The notes under the pieces were generated by a model. That model worked only from the letters and a program-made list of their open reading frames with translations, ran no database searches and was not told the origin of the DNA. From the NCBI GenBank assembly GCA_000565255.1, contig ASRH01000005.1, positions 26,348-90,347 on the forward strand: a stretch of DNA of 64,000 nucleotides. Reading direction: 5' to 3'. This document shows positions 57,487-64,000 of this stretch, piece by piece (the stretch's first letter is position 1; each line of letters starts with the position of its first letter). The stretch comes from Candidatus Aramenus sulfurataquae (GTDB lineage: Archaea; Thermoproteota; Thermoprotei_A; Sulfolobales; Sulfolobaceae). Position numbers and translations under genes: made by a program.

Positions 57487-60400
57487 ATGATAAATTCAGT
57501 GTACATCGGATCTTGCCCTAACTGCGGAGGTCCCTTAGAAGCTACACATGCCTTAGAAGGTCTTCCCTGCAGTAGGTGCCTACCGGGTAACATTGAGGCC
57601 TTTAGGGGTATGGCCTTTAGGGATAAGGTAAAGGCTGTGTACAACATCTTAGTGTCCAGGAACAGCTTAAAGGGATACTGGGAGCTTTACTACTCCTTTG
57701 AACTTTACGACGAGGTGATTTCCTATTTCAAGAAGGTCACGGGTAATGAGCCTTGGTCTATGCAAAGGTTTTGGCTCAGGAGGTTGGCCGAGGGAGCAAG
57801 CTTCTCCATGTCGGCACCTACTGGGCTAGGGAAGACCACGACTATTATGGTCTACTCCTCTTATTTGGGGGAAAACGTACTTTACCTCGTCCCAACTAAA
57901 TCCCTCCAAGAGCAGATATGTAGCAAACTGGGAAAGATTGCGCAAGTGGCATGTGGCAAGGTGGACGAGAAGAAGATAAGTGTAGTAACTGTTAACTACC
58001 TAAATAGGAACTTCGAGAGCATCAAGGGATTTAGGCCTAAGTTCATTGGGGTAGACGACGCCGACGCCATAGTAAAGAGCGGCAAAACTACCGACAAGTT
58101 AGTAGCCATCATGGGGATATCACAGGACGTATACGAGGACGCTATAAAACTCGTTAGCCTCAAGAGGTTAGTCCTTTTGTCTGAACATAAAGAGGACATT
58201 GAGGAGAAGATAAGGAGAATAGAGGCTAAGATAGCGTCTTTCCACGGCAACGTGGCTCAACTTGTGGTCGCTAGCGCTACCATGAGGCCAAAAGGAGCGA
58301 AGCAAAAGGCCCTCAAGTACATTACAGGTTTTGATGTGAGCACTGCTCAGATCTACGCCAGGAACATAATTGACGCCTATTACTCGGGCGATTTCGTAAA
58401 CCTCGTCGAGAGGCTTGGCGAGGGAGGGCTAGTGTTAGTTTCTAGGGAGTACGGCAAGCAGAAAATGAAGGAGCTCCAGCAACTCTTAGAGGACAGGGGA
58501 ATAAGGGCAGACCTTGCCATAAGCGGTAGGAAGTTTCTGGAGAGGTTTTCCAAGGGGGAGACAAGCGTAATCATAGGTTCTGCCTCCTACTACGGCGTCG
58601 CAGTCAGGGGAATAGACGAGCCCAAGAGGCTAAAGTACGTTATCTTCTACGGGGTGCCCAAAAGCAGAGTAAAGGCAATGGAGGCCCTCTATAACCCGTT
58701 TACTCTATTAAGGGTCTCAAAGCTCTTGAACGTGGAAGTAGACGAGAACAAAATCCTTAACCTAAACTCCGCCGAGTCCCAAGCGTTAAGGATAGCCTTC
58801 CTCAAGTCCCAAACGCTAACCGGTAAACTGGGAGAGGTTCAGCTTTACCTAAAGGGCAAAATAGAGGAGGTAAGAGAGAGGCTAAAGTCTTTAGACGGCG
58901 ACTTAGATGGAGACAGCTTCGTAATCAGGAGGGCGGGGAGGGAGCTGTACATAGAGTTCCCAGATCCAATAACTTACCTTCAGGGGTCAGGACGCAGTAG
59001 CAGGCTTCTAAACGGCGGACTTACCCTTGGGCTAAGCGTGGTACTAGTGGACGAGCTCAAGTTGCTATGGATGCTCACAAAGAGGCTAAGGTATGTGATG
59101 AATTCCTTTGAGTTCGTTAACTTCGCTTCCCTGGACCTAGATAAGGTAAAAGCTGAAATGGAGAAGAGCAGGATGGATAGCAATACCCCAGTGGACGTGT
59201 CTACTGCCTTAATGATAGTGGAATCGCCCACGAAGGCTAAGACGATCTCTAGGCTCTTTGGTTCCCCTGCCAGGAGGACAATAGGCGGTATACCTGTCTA
59301 TGAGACTGTGGTGGTGGATGGAAATAAGGTTTATGTGCTGGACGTCGTAGCCACCAAGGGTCACTTGACCGATCTTACCCTGGAGGAGAGGGGATACTAC
59401 GGAGTTGAGGTAGGCAACAATAGGATTTCCCCCTACTATTCTCCTTTATTTAGATGTATAAATTGCAAAAGGGTGATCAGCGCTAACGTTGACAAGTGTC
59501 CCTACTGCGGTTCCACTACCTTTACCTCAAGCGTTTCTACCGTAAATGCTCTCAGAAAATTGGCAATGGAGGTAGACAAAGTACTCATAGCTACAGATCC
59601 AGATACTGAGGGAGAGAAGATAGCCTACGACGTAGCAGTCAACGTGAAGGGATACAACGATAACGTGTTTAGGATAAAGTACCACGAGGTGACAAGAAAG
59701 GGCATACTGGAGGCCTTGAGGAACCAAGGTTACCTAGACTTAAACGCTGTGCACAGCCAAATAGTTAGGAGAATAGAAGATCGTTGGTTAGGTTTTGAGT
59801 TGAGCAAGGCCCTAAAGCTAAGGTTTAACTCTCCCAACCACGGAGCTGGAAGGGTGCAAACGCCGGTATTGGGATGGATAGTGGAGAGAACGAAAAAGTA
59901 TAAGGCTTCGATGGGCTGGATCGCCAGGGTAAAGCTAGGCGACTACGTCCACAGCCTCTTCTTAGACGATAAAGAGAAGGCGAAGGTAACCAAGGTAAAG
60001 GTGGAGAAGCTTGAGGAGAGGGTGGAGGTTCTTTCTCCGCTACCTCCCTATACTACAGACGCACTGCTAATAGACGCTTACAGCTACTACAAGATACCCG
60101 CGGAGAGAGTAATGAGGATAGCCCAAGACCTCTTTGAGCTTGGGCTGATAACCTATCATAGGACTGACAGCATCCACGTGTCCTCTAGGGGTATTGAGGT
60201 AGCTAAGGAGTACTTGGAGAAGAAGGGGATCGGCCACTTCTCCCCGAGGAGCTGGGGAGACGAGGGGACGCATGAGGCCATAAGACCAACTTACCCCGTT
60301 GACGTGGAGGAGCTGAAAAAGGAAATATCAGACAACCCCAACAAGTTCTTCGTAAAACTCACGTGGTCCCACTTGGCAGTCTACGACCTTATATTTAAGA

Positions 60401-60936
60401 GGTTTATAGCAAGCCAAATGGAGAATGCAATAGGGAAATTCGCTAAGTACAAGATTACCGTTAACGACAACGTAGTGAGCGAGGTCGAGTTTCTCTCTGA
60501 AGTAACTGGGGGCTTCTCGTTGGTGGCGAAACCGAGAACCCACTCTCTGCCCTTAGGCGAGCTACAGCCCCAGTACGAGGTCGTTAGAGGCTCAAAGGAA
60601 AGGCTACTCAACTACGCTGAGGTGATAAGGCTAATGAGGGAAAAGAACATAGGTAGGCCGAGTACCTACGCCAAGACCATCCAGAACTTGATACGTCACG
60701 GCTACGTTGTGCAGAGCAAAAAGAGGGGATACCTAATAGCCACTAAAAAGGGCATGGAGGCCTTCGATTACTTGTCCACCAATTTCCCAAACTTGGTCTC
60801 GGAGTCTACTACGTCTGAGCTCGTGGAAAAGATGGACTTAATAGCAAAGGGCTCGTTAGCTCCGGAGGACGTTATATTCAGCATCCTCGCCCAGACAACT
60901 TCAATAGGCCTTACTCAATCTAATCAAGAGGTATGA
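57487..60936 (+). CDS. topR2: Reverse gyrase (TopR2-like)
   Basis: 1149 residues; introduces positive supercoils, a hallmark of hyperthermophiles. N-terminal zinc finger C10-C13/C28-C31, helicase-like domain with Walker A PTGLGKTT (111-118) and VDDAD as motif II, then a topoisomerase IA domain: TOPRIM LMIVESPTKAKTISRLFG, ATDPDTEGEKIAYD, a second zinc finger CINC...CPYC, and the catalytic tyrosine in GLITYHRTDSIHVSS. Position beside alba fits, from memory, the TopR2 locus of Sulfolobus. Complete, no frameshift. Confidence 0.95.
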   Translation: MINSVYIGSCPNCGGPLEATHALEGLPCSRCLPGNIEAFRGMAFRDKVKAVYNILVSRNSLKGYWELYYSFELYDEVISYFKKVTGNEPWSMQRFWLRRLAEGASFSMSAPTGLGKTTTIMVYSSYLGENVLYLVPTKSLQEQICSKLGKIAQVACGKVDEKKISVVTVNYLNRNFESIKGFRPKFIGVDDADAIVKSGKTTDKLVAIMGISQDVYEDAIKLVSLKRLVLLSEHKEDIEEKIRRIEAKIASFHGNVAQLVVASATMRPKGAKQKALKYITGFDVSTAQIYARNIIDAYYSGDFVNLVERLGEGGLVLVSREYGKQKMKELQQLLEDRGIRADLAISGRKFLERFSKGETSVIIGSASYYGVAVRGIDEPKRLKYVIFYGVPKSRVKAMEALYNPFTLLRVSKLLNVEVDENKILNLNSAESQALRIAFLKSQTLTGKLGEVQLYLKGKIEEVRERLKSLDGDLDGDSFVIRRAGRELYIEFPDPITYLQGSGRSSRLLNGGLTLGLSVVLVDELKLLWMLTKRLRYVMNSFEFVNFASLDLDKVKAEMEKSRMDSNTPVDVSTALMIVESPTKAKTISRLFGSPARRTIGGIPVYETVVVDGNKVYVLDVVATKGHLTDLTLEERGYYGVEVGNNRISPYYSPLFRCINCKRVISANVDKCPYCGSTTFTSSVSTVNALRKLAMEVDKVLIATDPDTEGEKIAYDVAVNVKGYNDNVFRIKYHEVTRKGILEALRNQGYLDLNAVHSQIVRRIEDRWLGFELSKALKLRFNSPNHGAGRVQTPVLGWIVERTKKYKASMGWIARVKLGDYVHSLFLDDKEKAKVTKVKVEKLEERVEVLSPLPPYTTDALLIDAYSYYKIPAERVMRIAQDLFELGLITYHRTDSIHVSSRGIEVAKEYLEKKGIGHFSPRSWGDEGTHEAIRPTYPVDVEELKKEISDNPNKFFVKLTWSHLAVYDLIFKRFIASQMENAIGKFAKYKITVNDNVVSEVEFLSEVTGGFSLVAKPRTHSLPLGELQPQYEVVRGSKERLLNYAEVIRLMREKNIGRPSTYAKTIQNLIRHGYVVQSKKRGYLIATKKGMEAFDYLSTNFPNLVSESTTSELVEKMDLIAKGSLAPEDVIFSILAQTTSIGLTQSNQEV

Positions 60937-61167
60937 AATCCTCCTTTTTTCCCTTACTTCGCTTCCAGTCTGAGCGTTCTCAAGTTTAACCCCTTCACCT
61001 AACTTGTCCTTGAGCTGGTTATAGACGTCAACTAACTTGTTTATCTCCCTTCCATACCCCTTCAGTTCTACCTCGTTCACGCCTTGGTTAAACATGGACA
61101 GGATCTCTAGGACGTGTTCATCAACTGTTTTGGAACTGGTTATAACAATTTGCGTTTTATCTGCCAT
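60901..61167 (-). CDS. Alba paralogue (Alba2)
   Basis: 88 residues with an Alba fold: IVITSSKTVDEHVLEILSMF, NEVELKGYGREINKLVDVYN and a C-terminal ISYLLIRLSKAY. The DNA-binding KKP segment of Alba1 is replaced by SSKTVDEHV, as in Alba2 proteins, which form heterodimers with Alba1. It overlaps the 3' end of reverse gyrase by 36 bp on the other strand. A TATA box (TTTATAATA, around 61197-61205) gives a leader of about 10 nt. Confidence 0.9.
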   Translation of the reverse strand: MADKTQIVITSSKTVDEHVLEILSMFNQGVNEVELKGYGREINKLVDVYNQLKDKLGEGVKLENAQTGSEVREKRRISYLLIRLSKAY

Positions 61168-61187
61168 TTTACTTCACTCACAAAACT

Positions 61188-61213
61188 CCACATTTTTATT
61201 ATAAATCTTGTGG
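61188..61213. promoter_or_regulatory. alba2 TATA box bracketed by an inverted repeat
   Basis: CCACA (61188-61192) and TGTGG (61209-61213) form a 5-bp inverted repeat around the TATA box ATTTATAATAAAAA of alba2. A protein bound there would cover the promoter. The repeat is short and could be chance. The rest of the 107-nt gap (61168-61274) shows no gene. Confidence 0.25.
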
Positions 61214-61274
61214 AATCACGCTCAGTAACACGGGCCCTAATCACCTTTCATCTTAAGTGTGAGGCTCATCACTA

Positions 61275-64000
61275 CTAAGAGTATTTTAAGTTCTGTATAT
61301 AAGCTACCGCGTTCAGCAGTAGGTAAGGCAATACCTTCTTGTTGACGTAGTAGAACCTCGGCGACAAATTGCTCACCAGCGGGTCTACAGGATCGGTTAT
61401 CCTGAGCTCGGCTATCTCCTCGTAAGGTATCCTTACCCTTATATCGTCCTTTAGCAAGTCCTTGGGCTTGAAGATGATCTCCGAGTTTCCATCGCCGTTA
61501 ACTTGCCTCAGCACTGCTATGAAGGTCTCGTTGTCGTTTAACACAGTGAACGAGGTATAGTAATCGTTTGACTCGACTATCTTGGGAAGTTCGTCCATAA
61601 CGCACCATCTGGTCTCCCCGCTGTCGACGTCTATGAAGCTGGTTATCCTATACTTGGAAGAGGGTTTTCTCATTTGCTTTAACTTGTTCTCCAAGCTCTT
61701 CTCTGGAATGCTTATCTGCTCGGATAGCTCCGATATAGTGTAAGCGCCTCCTTTCAGGGACTCGTAGATCAGGGAGTAAACGCTCAGCAACCAAGGCTTT
61801 ATTGGGGCGTGGGACAGCACAGCGTCTGCCAATGGAGTCCTTTTATCTGTTTTAATTACCTTAATTTCCTTACTCTTGATCTTTCCGATGAACTTCAGTG
61901 TCCCCTTTATGCTGAAGTACTTGCTCACCGTCTGTCTAAGGGCTTCTGCTACAAGGGTCTTGTCTTCCTTTAGGTCAACTTTCCCTATTTTCCCGAAGCT
62001 GACCTGTATCTCCTTTAGAACTGAGAAAAACATAGGCGACCTAAGTATGGCCTTCACTATTAACCTCTTCAGCTTCCTCTCCTCTACTTTGAGCAAGTCC
62101 TCCAAGAAGTCCCTGTCCGAACTAATCGAAAAGCCGTAAATAGAGGCCCTAGCGTAAGAGTTCAATGAGTCCTTAGAGGAGGACAAGTAAAGGAGGAGGT
62201 GAGCCATTGTGTTGGAGACCTTTTCGTTTATGAGCGTTGTGTAGATCACCTCCTTGTCCTTCCTCTCCACTATTACGGTAGACCTTGAAGGCAATGGGAG
62301 GTTCTCCTTGGCGTACAAGGAGACCAGTTTCTTGACCTCCTCAACGGAGCTCCTCTCCACAATTCCTTGATCCAAGTTATCTAGGCCTCTTAGGACCTTC
62401 TCGAGTTGCTTGGGCAATAGATACGATTTGGGTATCCCGTCCCCCCGCCATACGGGGATTTCCCCCTCATTTGCGTTCGCTGGCACTACGTCTATGGTCA
62501 TTTTGCTGCTGTTTACCCTAGTTATCTTCCAAAGTTTTCCCCCAACCCTTATGACGTCCCCAATTCTAATGTGCTTGTAAACGTAGATTGCATCTATTTC
62601 TCCAACTACGTTGTCGTTATGCTTCAAGGTGAAGGCGTCGTTACTGTTTATGAGGGAGAAGAACTCGGAGAAGTTCCTGCTCCACGTGAAGTTCTTGTTC
62701 TTGTTGAAGTTCCAGAGCTTGAAGAAGAACTTTCCTATGCTTAGCCTCTCACCGTCCTCCATCAAGAGGTTGTTCTTAACAAGGTAATCGACAAGCTCAT
62801 CGAACTTCTCCCTCGACATGTTCCTGAAGGGATAAGACTTGGTTAAGACGTCGTAGACGTAGTCCTTAGATACATCATCTGTCTGAAGAACCATCCCGAG
62901 AATCTCCCTAGTCGCCACGTCCAGGGGAGAGGTTATCTTAGGTTTCTCAACTATTCCCTTCTTTGCCAGCTGGTATATGGCGATGGCCTCTATTACGTCA
63001 AAGTCGTAAACGCATAATATCTCCCCTCTAGGCACGCCCTGGACGTAGTGGCCGCTTCTCCCTAACCTCTGTAGGAAGGAAGCGACGGAGGGAGGAGGTC
63101 GGTACATGATAATCTTCTTAATATCACCAACGTCTATTCCGAGCTCAAGGGTCTTAGTACAAATCACTGCCCTTACCTTTCCCTTTCTCAAGAACTCCTC
63201 AACGTTGCTCTTGGACTCCCTAGAAATTGAAGAGTGGTGGACGAAGATTCCGTCAACGTTTAGCTTCTCGAGCTCCTCGTGAAGTCTCTCGGTTAGAAAC
63301 CTCGAGTTGGTGAACACAAGGGTTGGGGGCTCAATTGAGGAGATTAACTCCCTTGCGGAGTTCGACCAGACTTCCTCACCCTTAATCTTCCTTATCTTTA
63401 GCTCGAAGCTCTTCGAATCCCTAACCTTGACCACCGTGGTCTTCCTGGAGGAGGAGCCAGAGAGGAAAGACGCAACTACGTCCTCGTTGGTTATGGTCGC
63501 GGAGAGGCCTATCCTCTGGAAATCGTAACCAGAGTACGCCTTTAGCCTCTCGAGCAATACGGCTAACTGGACCCCCCTCTTGGAATTTATAAGTTCGTGG
63601 ATCTCGTCTACTATGACCCACTTGACGTTCCTGTAAAACTCCCTAAACTTGGAGGCCCAGTCTAGGTCTATTTCAAGGCCCTCAGGGGTGGTGACGAGGA
63701 TGTGGGGGGCCCTCTTTAGCCTCATGTTCTTCTCCTTTTGGGGCACCTCTCCATGCTTCCTGCTAACCGTAAAGCCTAGCCTAGAGGACCACCACTCTAT
63801 CCTGAGGGTTATGTCGTTAATCAGAGCCTTGAGGGGGGTAACGTAAATTAACGACACCGGGCTTGACCTAGTGTCCAACATTTGGCTAAGCACTGGCAAA
63901 AGGGCAGCCTCCGTCTTGCCATAGCCCGTTGGTGCTATTATTAGCGTATTATTCCCGCAAAGTATTGGCGTTAATGCTTTCCTCTGTATGTCAGTAAGCT
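61275..64000 (-). CDS. Lhr-type superfamily 2 helicase (5' end outside window)
   Basis: The frame stays open to the end of the window, so the TTG at 63899 is internal. Before it, APTGYGKTEAALLPVLSQM is the Walker A region. Further motifs: YVTPLKALINDI, VTTPEGLEID, VDEIHEL (motif II, DEIH), GLSATITNEDVV, CTKTLELGIDVGDI and FLQRLGRSGHY. A long C-terminal part (winged helix and Lhr-like barrel domain; DVVPANANEGEIPVWRGDG) is typical of archaeal Lhr helicases that act in DNA repair. Over 900 residues in total. Confidence 0.9.
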   Translation of the reverse strand, partial: LTDIQRKALTPILCGNNTLIIAPTGYGKTEAALLPVLSQMLDTRSSPVSLIYVTPLKALINDITLRIEWWSSRLGFTVSRKHGEVPQKEKNMRLKRAPHILVTTPEGLEIDLDWASKFREFYRNVKWVIVDEIHELINSKRGVQLAVLLERLKAYSGYDFQRIGLSATITNEDVVASFLSGSSSRKTTVVKVRDSKSFELKIRKIKGEEVWSNSARELISSIEPPTLVFTNSRFLTERLHEELEKLNVDGIFVHHSSISRESKSNVEEFLRKGKVRAVICTKTLELGIDVGDIKKIIMYRPPPSVASFLQRLGRSGHYVQGVPRGEILCVYDFDVIEAIAIYQLAKKGIVEKPKITSPLDVATREILGMVLQTDDVSKDYVYDVLTKSYPFRNMSREKFDELVDYLVKNNLLMEDGERLSIGKFFFKLWNFNKNKNFTWSRNFSEFFSLINSNDAFTLKHNDNVVGEIDAIYVYKHIRIGDVIRVGGKLWKITRVNSSKMTIDVVPANANEGEIPVWRGDGIPKSYLLPKQLEKVLRGLDNLDQGIVERSSVEEVKKLVSLYAKENLPLPSRSTVIVERKDKEVIYTTLINEKVSNTMAHLLLYLSSSKDSLNSYARASIYGFSISSDRDFLEDLLKVEERKLKRLIVKAILRSPMFFSVLKEIQVSFGKIGKVDLKEDKTLVAEALRQTVSKYFSIKGTLKFIGKIKSKEIKVIKTDKRTPLADAVLSHAPIKPWLLSVYSLIYESLKGGAYTISELSEQISIPEKSLENKLKQMRKPSSKYRITSFIDVDSGETRWCVMDELPKIVESNDYYTSFTVLNDNETFIAVLRQVNGDGNSEIIFKPKDLLKDDIRVRIPYEEIAELRITDPVDPLVSNLSPRFYYVNKKVLPYLLLNAVAYIQNLKYS

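Noticed and set aside
1-64000. CRISPR arrays, insertion sequences and rRNA genes
   Set aside because: No regularly spaced repeats, transposase motifs with terminal repeats, or rRNA-like stretches were seen on either strand.

Overview
The window is a gene-dense stretch of a crenarchaeal chromosome, almost certainly from the order Sulfolobales. Evidence: a TrpB2-type trp operon, a CdvB/ESCRT-III paralogue, two Alba genes flanking a reverse gyrase, a thermosome subunit, TBP, TFB, TFE-beta, fibrillarin/Nop5/Gar1, GatDE, leaderless TATA-box promoters and GGTGA Shine-Dalgarno sites. GC content looks clearly above that of Saccharolobus/Sulfolobus (mid-40s percent by eye), which would fit a Metallosphaera-like genome; this is an inference. 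I see no insertion sequence, CRISPR array or intact provirus.

Layout. 1-8.4 kb: 3' end of valS, then the eight-gene trp operon (trpB2-A-D-F-E-G-C plus an aminotransferase) on the minus strand. 8.4-15 kb: acylphosphatase, inositol-phosphate synthase, a Cys-rich protein, PEP synthase, the ESCRT-III protein CdvB2 with a divergent unknown gene, and a UbiD-like decarboxylase. 15-20.4 kb: an overlapping operon thrC-lysC-asd-PHP phosphoesterase-Nre repair protein. 20.4-28.9 kb: ornithine carbamoyltransferase, a wHTH/DUF4443-like regulator, an NAD-kinase-like protein, a WhiP-like double winged-helix protein with a candidate replication origin (oriC3 by synteny), several Cys-cluster proteins of unknown function, the thermosome and small regulators. 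28.9-38.6 kb: argS directly followed by tRNA-Arg(CCG), class II ribonucleotide reductase, a regulator, a possible GH38-like remnant, gatE and gatD, and a 52-codon S30e gene. 38.6-47.8 kb: information-processing cluster nop5-fibrillarin-DUF61-HTH-trm1 facing TFE-beta, then TFB-gar1, a coiled-coil protein with DUF373, and TBP. 47.8-57 kb: phosphoesterase, dphB, an FAD-synthetase-like cytidylyltransferase, RibK, Taw1, gatA/gatC/cutA, XPB helicase and small unknowns. 57-64 kb: alba1, reverse gyrase (TopR2-like), alba2 and an Lhr-type helicase that runs off the window.

The genes work together as modules: tryptophan synthesis, aspartate-family amino acids, tRNA charging and amidation (ValS, ArgS, GatDE, GatCA), tRNA/rRNA modification (Trm1, Taw1, Nop5/fibrillarin/Gar1), basal transcription (TBP, TFB, TFE-beta), flavin cofactors, and chromosome topology/repair. 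The least explained parts are: the nop5-fibrillarin junction, where a k-turn-like element covers a Shine-Dalgarno site and a possible ATT start codon; the WhiP/origin neighbourhood with its Cys4 proteins; a degenerate TtuA/Ncs6-like protein; the repeat-rich gap between tRNA-Arg and the reductase gene; and a possible C/D-box sRNA near 56.4 kb.
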